Shown: piece by piece, positions 32,055 through 40,874 of the stretch
Layout: every line of letters begins with the position of its first letter
Position numbering within the stretch: position 1 is the first letter of the stretch
Source: JBBDIP01 sp050260675
GTDB taxonomy: Bacteria; Bacillota; Sulfobacillia; Fermentithermobacillales; Fermentithermobacillaceae
Direction of reading: 5' to 3'
NCBI GenBank assembly: GCA_050260675.1
Contig: JBLNCN010000005.1
Span: 744,001 to 808,000, forward strand
DNA length: 64,000 nucleotides
Translations under genes and position numbers: made by a program
The notes under the pieces: generated by a model
The model's input: only the letters and a program-made list of their open reading frames with translations
Told to the model about the DNA's origin: nothing
The model's database searches: none

Positions 32055-33276
32055 TTGGACGACCTCCCCTGGGGCGGAATGCTTTCCCCGCAAAGCTCGC
32101 ACCGTCGCCGTAATACGGAACGCCCAGCGCCTCCGCCACCGTGGCGCCCAGGTCGGCCGCGGTCTGAAGGTCTCCCAGCACGGTGCCCGGTTTCACCGTG
32201 TCACCCGCCAGGAGCATCGGGACATACTCGCGAGAGTGGTCGGTGCTCGGAGTCGTGGGGTCACAGCCGTGATCGCCGGCGATCACCAACAGGTCGCGTG
32301 GGTCCAGAGCCCCAAGTATGGTCTGCAGCGCCGCATCGAATTCCTCTAGAGCGCGGGCGTATCTACCCGGGTCGTTACGGTGACCGTACAGCGTGTCGAA
32401 GTCTACGAGGTTGGCCATGACCAGCTCCCTGCCACTTCCCGGCGGCTTATCCCGGCCCGCCTCAATGGCCGAGACGATCTCGCGGATCCCCGCTACGTTG
32501 CCCTTCGCTTGGACTGCGCGGGTTATCCCCTGTCCCGCGAAGACATCCTGGATCTTGCCTATCGCCGTGACCGCCACGCCGTCCGCCTTCGCGTAATCCA
32601 GCAGAGTCGGCCGCACAGGAGGAAGCGAGAAATCGCGGCGGTTCTCCGTCCTCACAAACGCGCCAGGCTTGCCGGTGAAAGGCCTGGCTATGACCCTCGC
32701 CACCAGGTCGTTGCCGACGAGTATCTCCCTCGCCATCTGGCACCAGAGGTACAGGGTAGGCAGAGGGACCACATCTTCGTGGCAGGCGATCTGGAACACG
32801 CTGTCGGCGGACGTGTAGACGATGGGCATCCCCGTGCGGAGGTGCTCCTCCCCCAACTCCTCGATTATCTGGGTACCCGAGGCCGCGCGGTTTCCCAGTA
32901 CGCCTCTACGGATCTTCGCCTCGAAAGCGGTGATGATCCGTGCCGGGAAACCCTTGGGGTAAGTGCGAAAAGGCTTGTCCAGCGTAACGCCGCACATTTC
33001 CCAGTGGCCGGTTGTGGTGTCTTTGCCGGGCGATCTGAACGCCGCCCTGGCGCAGGCGCCTACCGGCGGCTGGGGCGGGACGCCCAGCACCTCAGTGAGG
33101 TTGCCAATACCCAACGCCCCCAGGTTGGGCAGGCTAAGTCCCCCCAGCACACGAGCGATATTGCCTAAGGTATTGGAGCCCTCGTCGCCGTAGGCAGCCG
33201 CGTCGGGCAACGCCCCGATCCCGAGGCTGTCCAGTACGACAATGATGACCCGGTCTACAATACGTTGATCGAGCAT
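32044..33276 (-). CDS. deoB: Phosphopentomutase
   Basis: A 410-residue alkaline-phosphatase-superfamily enzyme that interconverts (deoxy)ribose-1-phosphate and -5-phosphate. Metal and catalytic segments: VLDSLGIGALPDA at the N terminus, KDTTTGHWEM, NLVDFDTLYGHRND and the C-terminal IAGDHGCDPTTPSTDHSREY. Length is typical. It overlaps the end of the RNase J gene by 22 bases and its own stop overlaps the phosphorylase start. The three genes therefore probably share a transcript beginning at the RNase J promoter. Confidence 0.96.
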   Translation of the reverse strand: MLDQRIVDRVIIVVLDSLGIGALPDAAAYGDEGSNTLGNIARVLGGLSLPNLGALGIGNLTEVLGVPPQPPVGACARAAFRSPGKDTTTGHWEMCGVTLDKPFRTYPKGFPARIITAFEAKIRRGVLGNRAASGTQIIEELGEEHLRTGMPIVYTSADSVFQIACHEDVVPLPTLYLWCQMAREILVGNDLVARVIARPFTGKPGAFVRTENRRDFSLPPVRPTLLDYAKADGVAVTAIGKIQDVFAGQGITRAVQAKGNVAGIREIVSAIEAGRDKPPGSGRELVMANLVDFDTLYGHRNDPGRYARALEEFDAALQTILGALDPRDLLVIAGDHGCDPTTPSTDHSREYVPMLLAGDTVKPGTVLGDLQTAADLGATVAEALGVPYYGDGASFAGKAFRPRGGRPSGR

Positions 33277-34910
33277 ACGACGGCCGGCCTCCGGCCTGTC
33301 TCACTCCTCAGGAACCTCTGTACGACCGACGCCAAGTCCTCCTCTAGAAACTCCTTCCGGGAGAGCGACTCTTTCGGGAGCTGGCTGAAGTAGTCTTTCA
33401 CGCGCAAGAGCGCTTCGGCGATCAGGTTCTCGCCCTGCTCGCTGCGGGAGAATCCGGCAGTCTTCAAGACCGGCGGCTGGACCAGCGTCCCATCTTCCCG
33501 GGAGAGCACGCAGCTGATGAACACGGCGCCGGTTTCCCCCAGCATCTTGCGCTCCTTGAGGATGCTCTCCCCAATGTCGCCGGTCCCGGTGCCGTCGATC
33601 ATGACAGCCCTGGTCGGGATGACGCCGACGATCTCACCGGAATCGGGAGTCAGCCTGAAGATAGTCCCGTTTTCTCCAATGAGCACGTTGGCGGGAGGAA
33701 CGCCCGTCGCTACAGCCAGTTGGGCGTGCAAAATGAGGTGCCTGTACTCGCCGTGCACCGGTATGAAGAACCTGGGCCTCGTGAGGTTCAGGACCAGTTT
33801 CTGCTCTTCCTGACTCGCATGCCCCGATACGTGCACCATTGACTCCGGGGTATACACGACGGTAGCGCCGCGGCGGAACAGGTTGTCGACTACTCGCGAC
33901 ACCATGGTCTCGTTGCCGGGCACAGGTGACGCCGCCATGATCACCAGGTCTCCCTCGATGATCTCCACCTTGCGGTGGTCACCCACCGACATACGGGAGA
34001 GAGCTGACAGCGGCTCTCCCTGGCTGCCCGTTGACAGGATGACGATTTTCGACGCCGGGTACTTGCCTATGTCCGATACGTCGATGAGAGTCCCCATGGG
34101 CGCCCTGAGATATCCCATGCTCAGCGAGACCTCAACAACCATCTCCATGCTGCGGCCTACCACGCAGACCTTTCTGCCGTACTCCGACGCCACCTCTATC
34201 ACTTGCTGGATCCTGGGGACGTTGGAGGCAAAGGTCGTGATGATTATTCGGCCCTTGGCCTTCTGAAATACCCGCGACAGGGACTCCCCTACCACCCGCT
34301 CGGAGGGAGTGTATCCCGGCCGGTCTGCGTGGGTGCTGTCGGACAGAAGCGCCAGCACTCCCCTTTCGCCGGCCTCCGCCAGTTTGAAGTAGTCGGTAGG
34401 CTCGCCGTCCACAGGTGTCTGGTCCAACTTGAAGTCGCCGGTGTGCACAATGATCCCGGCGGGAGTATGCAGGATGAGCCCGACGCTATCGGAGACCGAG
34501 TGGGTGACCCGGAAGAACTCAACCTTGATGGACCCCAGGGTTATGATGTCTCTCGGGGCGACAACCCTCAGGTCGGCCTGGCCTTCAAAGCCCTCGTCCA
34601 GCTTGCGGCGCGCCAGTCCCAACGTGAGCCTGGTCCCGTACACAGGGACGTTGACCTGGGAAAGGACCCACGGCAGCGATCCCACGTGGTCCTCATGGCC
34701 GTGCGTCAGCACGATCCCACGGAGACGATCCTTGCGTTCGACCAGGTAGGATATGTCAGGGATGACCAGGTCGATCCCGGGCATGTCCTCCTCAGGGAAG
34801 GCCAGCCCGCAGTCTATTGCGATTGCATCCTGGCCGCACTCGAGAAGCATGAGGTTCTTGCCTATCTCGCCAAGTCCACCCAGGGGTATCAATCTGACTT
34901 CGTTTGCCAT
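33255..34910 (-). CDS. rnj: Ribonuclease J
   Basis: A 551-residue metallo-beta-lactamase/beta-CASP ribonuclease involved in mRNA decay and rRNA maturation, with 5'-exonuclease and endonuclease activity in the family. Visible are LGGLGEIGKN near residue 10, the zinc motif HGHEDH (70-75), HTGDFKLD, SDSTHADRPG, TTFASNVPRI and the C-terminal VHVSGHA beta-CASP motif with HGEYRHL. Only one RNase J is in this window; Bacillus has two (RnjA, RnjB). A promoter with a 20-base palindrome is visible directly upstream. Confidence 0.95.
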   Translation of the reverse strand: MANEVRLIPLGGLGEIGKNLMLLECGQDAIAIDCGLAFPEEDMPGIDLVIPDISYLVERKDRLRGIVLTHGHEDHVGSLPWVLSQVNVPVYGTRLTLGLARRKLDEGFEGQADLRVVAPRDIITLGSIKVEFFRVTHSVSDSVGLILHTPAGIIVHTGDFKLDQTPVDGEPTDYFKLAEAGERGVLALLSDSTHADRPGYTPSERVVGESLSRVFQKAKGRIIITTFASNVPRIQQVIEVASEYGRKVCVVGRSMEMVVEVSLSMGYLRAPMGTLIDVSDIGKYPASKIVILSTGSQGEPLSALSRMSVGDHRKVEIIEGDLVIMAASPVPGNETMVSRVVDNLFRRGATVVYTPESMVHVSGHASQEEQKLVLNLTRPRFFIPVHGEYRHLILHAQLAVATGVPPANVLIGENGTIFRLTPDSGEIVGVIPTRAVMIDGTGTGDIGESILKERKMLGETGAVFISCVLSREDGTLVQPPVLKTAGFSRSEQGENLIAEALLRVKDYFSQLPKESLSRKEFLEEDLASVVQRFLRSETGRRPAVVCSINVL

Positions 34911-34932
34911 ATGTTCACATCACCAATTATCT

Positions 34933-34961
34933 AGTATAACCTGGAATGGATGCGCATTCCA
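34933..34961 (-). promoter_or_regulatory. RNase J promoter with palindrome over the -35
   Basis: On the minus strand a TATACT (34933-34938) lies 22 bases upstream of the RNase J ATG. Its -35 position (TGGAAT, 17-base spacer) falls within a perfect dyad TGGAATG-GATGCG-CATTCCA (34942-34961). The layout suggests repression or activator binding; the regulator is unknown. Confidence 0.55.
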
Positions 34962-35022
34962 TCGGCCCAGTTACGGACCCGGTATAGCAGTGCTGCAACT
35001 GTCCTTTCAGCCCGCGAAGAAG

Positions 35023-35048
35023 CGGGGCGGTCCCGATGGACCGCCCCG
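35023..35048 (-). terminator. Strong hairpin after the stress-protein gene
   Basis: A perfect 11-base stem, CGGGGCGGTCC (35023-35033) with GGACCGCCCCG (35038-35048), has a CGAT loop. It separates the general stress gene from the RNase J promoter. The downstream T tract is poor. Confidence 0.7.
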
Positions 35049-35085
35049 GCTTGCCGTGAAGCCTCTAGCCTCGAAAGCTTACTGC

Positions 35086-35571
35086 CTAGTGGGTCTCGAC
35101 GTCGTAAGCCCCGTTGCGACGCAGGACGTCTGCGGCATCCTCGATCTTTTCGTCGCTGGTCTTCACCGCGGCCACAATCTTGCCCTCTTTGACGTGCTCT
35201 TCGTACCTGCGCCCGCTCTCCTCAGGGATTCCCCAGTCGATGAGGCCGCCGGCGATTCCGCCGGTCACAGCACCTGTGAGCGCTGCGGCGATGGGTCCCG
35301 CGGCAATGATGGGGCCGATCCCCGGTATCGCCAGGGCGCCGATGCCTGCAAGAAGGCCGGTCGCTCCGCCGATGGTCCCTCCGGTGGTCACGCCGCCGGA
35401 GATGTTCTGGTTCATGGACTCCCGGCCACGGTCTCCCTCGCCTCGCTTCGCGCTTCCCTCTTTGGCGATCACGGAGATCTCGTTGCTGGAGAATCCCTTT
35501 TGCCTTAGATCATCCGCGGCCCTTTCCGCCTTGTCTACGCTGTCGAAGACTCCCAGAACTGTCTTTGCCAA
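35086..35571 (-). CDS. General stress protein with YflT-like N-terminus and glycine-zipper core
   Basis: A 161-residue protein. The N terminus (TVLGVFDSVDKAERAADDLR and GFSSNEISVIAK) is the YflT/GsiB-neighbour 'heat induced stress' fold. The centre is a Gly/Ala-rich hydrophobic stretch (GGVTTGGTIGGATGLLAG onwards) like a glycine zipper. A soluble tail, EGKIVAAVKTSDEKIEDA, repeats the ferredoxin-like pattern. Such proteins are induced by general stress and their biochemical role is not defined. TTG 35571 follows GGAGG. It is divergent from a small membrane-protein gene and closed by a strong hairpin. Confidence 0.8.
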   Translation of the reverse strand: MAKTVLGVFDSVDKAERAADDLRQKGFSSNEISVIAKEGSAKRGEGDRGRESMNQNISGGVTTGGTIGGATGLLAGIGALAIPGIGPIIAAGPIAAALTGAVTGGIAGGLIDWGIPEESGRRYEEHVKEGKIVAAVKTSDEKIEDAADVLRRNGAYDVETH

Positions 35572-35673
35572 TTAAGAAACACCTCCTTGAAGGATGTCCA
35601 GCCTAGTGTCCCCCCGCAAAGACCGTCATAACCTCTTGCGTTCGCCAATATGTACAAGTGGGGGGTGCTACGC

Positions 35674-35994
35674 TTGCTCAACACCATTCTGGTTACGGTG
35701 CTGGTGCTTATCGCTCTCTACATCTCCTTCGGGGTGAGGGTCAACCGGATTCAGGCCGTCCGCGAAAGAAAAGGCCCAGAGAACAAGCCTTCTCCATTGG
35801 GTGAGGCGATTAAGGACTTCGTCGCGGTCGCAGGTGGCGTCTACCTGGGACTCACTACGCTGGCGGAGTTCCTGAAGGTGCCTGTTCCCATGCAAGCGAC
35901 CGTCTGGGGAATGGCATTCGACCCGGTGGCCCTGTTTGCGGTATGCCTTGCGATTATCGCGCCCGTCATCCCGATGGGCAGAGACAGACTGTAG
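35674..35994 (+). CDS. Small hypothetical membrane protein
   Basis: About 106 residues with three hydrophobic segments (LLNTILVTVLVLIALYISFG, then IKDFVAVAGGVYLGL and VALFAVCLAIIAPVIP), separated by a charged loop (RIQAVRERKGPENK). I recognise no family. The start is uncertain: TTG at 35674 is 8 bases after a GGGGGG site, while ATG at 35650 has none. It is a single gene, divergent from the stress gene and convergent with the Spo0E-like gene. Confidence 0.6.
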   Translation: MLNTILVTVLVLIALYISFGVRVNRIQAVRERKGPENKPSPLGEAIKDFVAVAGGVYLGLTTLAEFLKVPVPMQATVWGMAFDPVALFAVCLAIIAPVIPMGRDRL

Positions 35995-36058
35995 GAGCGC
36001 GACCGGGCACCGGGGAAGCGGCCGTTCATACTGAAACGCTCCTGTCCAGATCGGGGAC

Positions 36059-36085
36059 AAAAATAAAGGCAGGCTTTTTGCCTGC
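36059..36085 (-). terminator. Rho-independent terminator of the Spo0E-like gene
   Basis: On the minus strand GCAGGC-AAAAA-GCCTGC (36069-36085) is followed by CTTTATTTTTG. This is a classical intrinsic terminator 6 bases after the stop. Confidence 0.85.
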
Positions 36086-36091
36086 TAGTCC

Positions 36092-36277
36092 TCACCTGGA
36101 TTCTCCTTTTTGGGCCTGCAACTCGAGCCACCGGCAGATCAGGTCATCCAGTTGAGTGCTCACTGCTCCGGCCGCTTGAATCTTCGCTCTCTGGTATGTT
36201 CCTCCGACTTCCTCCCTCAAACGGCCACGCAGCGCCTCGATCTCCTTCAGGAGCTCTGCTTCGCTAAGCGTGGACAT
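36092..36277 (-). CDS. Spo0E-like aspartyl-phosphate phosphatase
   Basis: A 61-residue helical-hairpin protein. The first helix carries LLKEIEALRGRLREEV, and the second has STQLDDLICRWLEL, matching the Spo0E family pattern S-x-x-L-D-x-L-I-x-x-(Y/W). Spo0E-type proteins dephosphorylate Spo0A-P and delay sporulation, so this gene supports a sporulation phosphorelay in this organism. The ATG follows GAGGAGG closely. A TATAAT (36339-36344, minus strand) lies about 60 bases upstream, but no good -35 is seen, which would suit an activated promoter. The family call is by motif; the length and both helices agree. Confidence 0.78.
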   Translation of the reverse strand: MSTLSEAELLKEIEALRGRLREEVGGTYQRAKIQAAGAVSTQLDDLICRWLELQAQKGESR

Positions 36278-36423
36278 CCTCCTCTGTAGTTTAGTGTTTG
36301 CTGTCCGCTGGCTGGGAGGTTCAGCTCATCTAGGAGAGATTATAGAACGGGGTATGTCGAATTGGGAAGGGTTTGACAGGCGATTTTCGCCAGAATTTTA
36401 CAGCGGTCTAGCAGGGCTTTTTG

Positions 36424-37287
36424 CTACACTCCAGCGTGAGAGCCGCGAAGTTCCTTGATCCTCTTCATGTTCGTTAAGTCGTCTCCCGGCTCATCCACAG
36501 GCGTCTCAAGCAGGCCTGGAAGGTCATCGGGCAGGAGCGAACTGTTCACCAGCTCCATGAAGGTCTCGATACCGATGTTCCCCTTACCGAGGTGCTGGTG
36601 GCGGTCAAGGTGACCCCCGAGCTCGCCTTTGCTGTCGTTGAGGTGCATCGCGTAGAGGTTCCTTAGGCCTACAGACCTATCGAAAGATGTCAAAACTTCC
36701 CTTATGCCCGCTTCGCCCCGGACGTCGTATCCCGCGCCGAACGCGTGGGCCGTATCGAGACATGCCCCCACCTTGTCCTTTGGAAGGCTGCCCAGGAGGA
36801 CCGCCAGCGCTTCAAAGGAGGAGCCGATCTCCTGACCCATCCCGGCAGTGTTCTCCAGGAGGAGGCGCACCGGGCCGTCGTACTGGCTGAGGGCCTGCTC
36901 GAGGCTGGCGAGCACCCTTGCCAGAGCATCCGGGGACTCTCTGGGCTCGTCCTTTTCCTTGTGGCCGATGTGGGTGACCAGGTACTTGCCGCCCAGCAGC
37001 TCGGTCCTGCGCAGGTCCTCCACCAGAGTCTCCACCGAGTATCCCTGCTTATCGGGATCCTTGGAGGCCAGGTTCAGGAAGTAGGGCACGTGCACCACCA
37101 GGGGCCATATGTCCTTCTCTTCCATGACCCGCTTTGCCGCGGCAACGTCGGACGGATCGAGAGGCTTGGCCTTGCCCCCGCGAGGGCTGCGTGAAAAGAC
37201 CTGGACCGACTCGCACCCAAGCGAGGCCGCGGTCCAGGCCATTTTCTCCATTCCGCCCGCTATTGAGACGTGAATGCCTAATCGCAC
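36424..37287 (-). CDS. nfo: Endonuclease IV
   Basis: A 287-residue AP endonuclease with three zinc ions in a TIM barrel; it cuts DNA at abasic sites. Diagnostic sequences are RLGIHVSIAGGMEKM, QVFSRSPRG, VVHVPYFLNLAS, RLLLENTAGMGQEIG, ACLDTAHAFGAGYD, LNDSKGELGGHLDRHQHLGKG and LLETP. The GTG start at 37287 lies 9 bases after the pnp stop, so it may be cotranscribed at the end of the long leftward operon. A small GGCGA/TCGCC hairpin lies at about 36378-36390 beyond its stop, without a T tract. Confidence 0.95.
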   Translation of the reverse strand: MRLGIHVSIAGGMEKMAWTAASLGCESVQVFSRSPRGGKAKPLDPSDVAAAKRVMEEKDIWPLVVHVPYFLNLASKDPDKQGYSVETLVEDLRRTELLGGKYLVTHIGHKEKDEPRESPDALARVLASLEQALSQYDGPVRLLLENTAGMGQEIGSSFEALAVLLGSLPKDKVGACLDTAHAFGAGYDVRGEAGIREVLTSFDRSVGLRNLYAMHLNDSKGELGGHLDRHQHLGKGNIGIETFMELVNSSLLPDDLPGLLETPVDEPGDDLTNMKRIKELRGSHAGV

Positions 37288-37296
37288 GAGGACAGG

Positions 37297-39489
37297 CTAC
37301 CTTCCGGACCTGTCGCCCCGGTCGCCGCCGCGGTCGTTCCCGCGGTGCCAAGGCCTGCGTCCTCCGCCTCCGCCGCCGCCTTGCGGCCTTTCCCTGGGAG
37401 GCGCCGGCGGGAGCCCGAGCGCCTGGCGTCTCGACAGGTTCACCCTGCCCATGTGGTCGATCTCGGTAACCTTGACGATGATCTCGTCGCCGATGGACAG
37501 GAAGTCCTCCACGCGACGCACGCCTTCGTCGAGTTCCTCTGTCCTTACCAGGCCTTCTTTACCCGGCAGTATCTCGACAAAAGCCCCGAAGGACGCCAGC
37601 CGAGTGACTTTGCCGGTGTAGGTCTTGCCGACCTCCACATCCCTTGTAAGGTTCTCGACTATCTCCTTGGCTCTCTCGCCGCTCTCCATGTCGGGAGCCG
37701 CGATGAACACCCGTCCGTCCTGCTCGATGTCGATCTTCACGCCGGTTTCGGCAGTGATCTTGTTGATGGTCTTGCCGCCCGGGCCGATGACGTCCCGGAT
37801 CTTCTCGGGGTCGATGGTGACCACGAGGATCCTGGGCGCGTACTGGGACAAGTTCTCTCTGGGCGCCGGGATGGCTTCCTTGATCTTCTGAAGGATGAAG
37901 AGCCTTGCTTTCTTGGCGCGAGCGAGAGCCTCACTGAGGACGGCCCGGTCCGTGCCGGCGATCTTCATATCCATCTGGAGGGCAGTGACGCCTGTCTCGG
38001 TCCCCGCGACTTTGAAGTCCATGTCGCCCAGCGCGTCTTCCATGCCCTGAATGTCAGTCAAGACCTCGGTCTTGTCCTCGCCTTTAATGAGGCCCATCGC
38101 GATACCCGCGACGGGAGCCTTGATGGGCACGCCGGCATCCATCAGCGACATGGTGCTGCCGCAGACCGAAGCCATCGATGTCGACCCGTTTGACTCCAAG
38201 ACTTCCGAGACCACGCGGATCGTGTACGGGAAGGTCTCCTCGCTGGGTATTACCGGCAGCAGGGCCCTCTCGGCCAAGGCGCCGTGCCCTATCTCGCGGC
38301 GGCCGGGTCCCCTAAGAGGCTTCGTCTCGCCGGTGGAGTAAGGCGGGAAGTTGTAGTGATGGAGGTAGCGCTTGGTCTCCTCGATCCCGGTGGTGTCCAG
38401 TTCCTGGACATCGCCGGTCGCGCCCAGCGTGGCGATGCTCATGACCTGAGTCTGCCCCCTGGTAAAGATGGCGGACCCGTGGACTCTGGGGAGCACGTTG
38501 ACCTCGCAGGTAATGGGCCTGATCTCATCGGGCTGACGACCGTCGGGACGCCTGCCCGTCTCAAGGATCATGGCCCTCACTTCGCGCTTTAACACATCGT
38601 GGAAAGCCTCTGCAATCTCGTCTTCCCTCTCGGGGAATTCTTCGGCAAGAGCCGCGTAGACCTCGGCTGCAGTGTCATCAAGCGCGGACTCGCGGGAGAG
38701 TTTCTCTTCCACACGGATGGCATGGCGGAGCTTCGGAGTGGCGATCTCGCTCACTCTGGCCTTCACGTCGTCGCCGGCCATGTGCAGCGCGGGCTCGAAC
38801 TTGGGCTTCCCTATCTCTTGCTGTATCTGGAGCTGCCACTCGCAGAGGCCCTTGATGACCTCGTGGCCGAACATGATCGCGTCGGTCATCGTCTCTTCGG
38901 GCACCTGGTTCGCTCCCGCTTCCACCATGAGAACGGCGTCCTTGGTGCCCGCCACGGTCAGACGAAGGTCTGACTGCTCAGCTTCCTTCACGCCGGGGTT
39001 CACGATGAACTGGCCGTTCACGAGTCCAATCTCTACACCCGCCGCCGGCCCGTTCCACGGAATGTCGCTCACGGTGAGCGCAGCGGAGGCGCCGATCATC
39101 CCGGCGATCTCCGGAGAGCACTCATGGTCGATGGAAAGCGGCATAACGACCACTTGCACATCGTTGCGCATCCCTTTGGGGAACAGCGGACGGATTGGGC
39201 GGTCAGTCACCCGGGCCTGAAGGATGGCCTTCTCAGGCGGCCTGCCTTCACGCCTCTGCCAGCTGCCTGGGATGCGGCCTACAGCGTAGAGCCGCTCCTC
39301 GACATCCACCGTGAGCGGAAAGAAATCGACACCCTGCCTTGCTTCCTTGGACGCAGTCGCGGTAACCAGGACAGTGGTGTCTCCATACCTTACGAGGACG
39401 GAACCATTAGCCTGCTTGGCGACATGCCCAAACTCCAACGTTAGCGGGCGGCCGCCAAGCTGGTACCGGTATTGCTTTTGTCCCTCCAA
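37297..39489 (-). CDS. pnp: Polyribonucleotide nucleotidyltransferase (PNPase)
   Basis: A 730-residue trimeric phosphorolytic 3'-exoribonuclease. Two RNase PH domains lie at about 10-145 and 325-460, joined by a helical domain. A KH domain contains VIGPGGKTINKI and an S1 domain contains GKVTRLASFGAFVEILPG. The C-terminal tail is unusually Gly/Arg-rich (RPQGGGGGGGRR and RGGDRGDRSGR), which could add RNA affinity. TTG 39489 is preferred, 8 bases after AAGGGAG; GTG 39498 is the alternative. It lies 23 bases after rpsO, the classic rpsO-pnp order. Confidence 0.97.
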   Translation of the reverse strand: MEGQKQYRYQLGGRPLTLEFGHVAKQANGSVLVRYGDTTVLVTATASKEARQGVDFFPLTVDVEERLYAVGRIPGSWQRREGRPPEKAILQARVTDRPIRPLFPKGMRNDVQVVVMPLSIDHECSPEIAGMIGASAALTVSDIPWNGPAAGVEIGLVNGQFIVNPGVKEAEQSDLRLTVAGTKDAVLMVEAGANQVPEETMTDAIMFGHEVIKGLCEWQLQIQQEIGKPKFEPALHMAGDDVKARVSEIATPKLRHAIRVEEKLSRESALDDTAAEVYAALAEEFPEREDEIAEAFHDVLKREVRAMILETGRRPDGRQPDEIRPITCEVNVLPRVHGSAIFTRGQTQVMSIATLGATGDVQELDTTGIEETKRYLHHYNFPPYSTGETKPLRGPGRREIGHGALAERALLPVIPSEETFPYTIRVVSEVLESNGSTSMASVCGSTMSLMDAGVPIKAPVAGIAMGLIKGEDKTEVLTDIQGMEDALGDMDFKVAGTETGVTALQMDMKIAGTDRAVLSEALARAKKARLFILQKIKEAIPAPRENLSQYAPRILVVTIDPEKIRDVIGPGGKTINKITAETGVKIDIEQDGRVFIAAPDMESGERAKEIVENLTRDVEVGKTYTGKVTRLASFGAFVEILPGKEGLVRTEELDEGVRRVEDFLSIGDEIIVKVTEIDHMGRVNLSRRQALGLPPAPPRERPQGGGGGGGRRPWHRGNDRGGDRGDRSGR

Positions 39490-39512
39490 TAAACACACTC
39501 CCTTCGGCCGCG

Positions 39513-39782
39513 TTAGCCCCTCAGACCAAGTTTGTCCACTATTGCGCGGTACCGTTCGGGTTCTTCACGGGAGAGGTAGTTGAGGAGTCCGCGGCGGGAG
39601 CCGACCATTTTCAGTAGCCCGCGGCGGCTGTGATGGTCCTTCTTGTGGACCTTGAGATGCTCTGTGAGATAGTTGATCCTCTCAGTCAGGAGGGCTATCT
39701 GCACTTCGGGTGAACCCGTGTCTCCTTCGTGGATCCTGTACTGCTCGATAATGGTTTTCTTGCGGTCTTGTTCCAGAGCCAA
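39513..39782 (-). CDS. rpsO: Ribosomal protein S15
   Basis: An 89-residue small-subunit protein that binds 16S rRNA early in assembly. The sequence reads LALEQDRKKTIIEQY, then EGDTGSPEVQIALLTERI, HHSRRGLLKMVG and RRGLLNYL, a near-textbook S15. TTG 39782 gives the usual length and lies 8 bases after GGAGG; the in-frame ATG 15 bases upstream overlaps that site. It sits between ribF and pnp. Confidence 0.97.
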   Translation of the reverse strand: MALEQDRKKTIIEQYRIHEGDTGSPEVQIALLTERINYLTEHLKVHKKDHHSRRGLLKMVGSRRGLLNYLSREEPERYRAIVDKLGLRG

Positions 39783-39851
39783 CTCTGGCACCTCCATTTA
39801 GAATATGTGCCTTGCGCCCAGTACTTCGCCGGAGGAGCGAAAGCCCGAGCA

Positions 39852-40868
39852 TCAAGGTAATTCCGACGCGAGCATTCTATCATAGGCCCCAGGCAGTGTA
39901 AACGAAGGCACCTTGCCGGAAGCCGCAGCTGCCCGTTCGATGTCCAGTCTGACCTGCTTCCTAAGGGATGCGGCGTCCTCGAACCTCTGTTCCTCTCGGA
40001 GGTACTCGGTGAGGAACACCTGCATAGGCCGGCCGTAGAGTTCGCCTGAGAACCCGGGGATGTGGACTTCGACCCTCACGCCGCATCCCCCGAACGTCGG
40101 CCGGGTCCCTATGTTGACCACGGCCAGGAAAGCCGTCGGAGCCTCCGTGACGCTATCTGCCTTGACCCGGGCGATGCCGGCGTATACCCCGGTGGCGGGC
40201 AGGAACTTGTCCTCCGGCACCGACAGGTTTGAAGTCGGGATGCCGATCCTCTTGCCCCTTCCGTCCCCGCGATCGACCACGCCGCAGAGGCAGTAAGGCC
40301 TGCCCAAGCACATTGTGGCATCCGGAACGCGTCCTAAGTCCAGCGCCGTCCTCACCCTCGTGCTGGACACCGTGGAATCGTCCATGCTAAACGGAGGGAC
40401 CACGCTCACAGCGAACCCCATCTCCCGCCCCCACTGCACGAGGTCCTCGGGAGTCCCTGCCCCTTTGTGCCCAAACGTGAAGTTGAACCCGCAAACGACG
40501 TGCTTGGCTCTGCACTGCCCTGCAAGATAGACCTCGGCGAATTGCTTCGGGGGGGTCGACGCGAGTTCCCTGGTGAAAGGGATCACCAGGAGATAGTCTG
40601 CTCCCGCGTCCTCCAACAGGGCCGATTTCTCCAGGAGAGGTGTGAGAAGCTTGTCGTAGCCGTTCGGATTTCCCGTGAGGGTCCTGGGATGAGGAGCGAA
40701 AGTCATGGCTACCAGCGGAAGCCCGGAGCTGCTGCGCTGCCGGGCAGCTTCTTTGAAGAGCTCTTGGTGCCCCAGATGGACGCCGTCAAAGACGCCCAGG
40801 GCAACGACCGTACCGGTAGCTGCTGCTCTGTGAATCTCTTCTGCTTTATCAGGTGTGAGGATTTCCAT
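39852..40868 (-). CDS. ribF: Bifunctional riboflavin kinase / FAD synthetase
   Basis: A 338-residue enzyme making FMN and then FAD. The N-terminal nucleotidyl transferase domain shows ALGVFDGVHLGHQ (HxGH motif), FAPHPRTL and VVCGFNFTFGHKGAG with a later STRVR. The C-terminal flavokinase domain shows GRPYCLCG, RGKRIGIPTSNL, YAGIA and a VEVHIPGF-type strand. It starts 6 bases after truB, so it belongs to the rimP-to-pnp operon. No FMN riboswitch is seen, as expected inside an operon. Confidence 0.95.
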   Translation of the reverse strand: MEILTPDKAEEIHRAAATGTVVALGVFDGVHLGHQELFKEAARQRSSSGLPLVAMTFAPHPRTLTGNPNGYDKLLTPLLEKSALLEDAGADYLLVIPFTRELASTPPKQFAEVYLAGQCRAKHVVCGFNFTFGHKGAGTPEDLVQWGREMGFAVSVVPPFSMDDSTVSSTRVRTALDLGRVPDATMCLGRPYCLCGVVDRGDGRGKRIGIPTSNLSVPEDKFLPATGVYAGIARVKADSVTEAPTAFLAVVNIGTRPTFGGCGVRVEVHIPGFSGELYGRPMQVFLTEYLREEQRFEDAASLRKQVRLDIERAAAASGKVPSFTLPGAYDRMLASELP

Positions 40869-40874
40869 GTCTTA

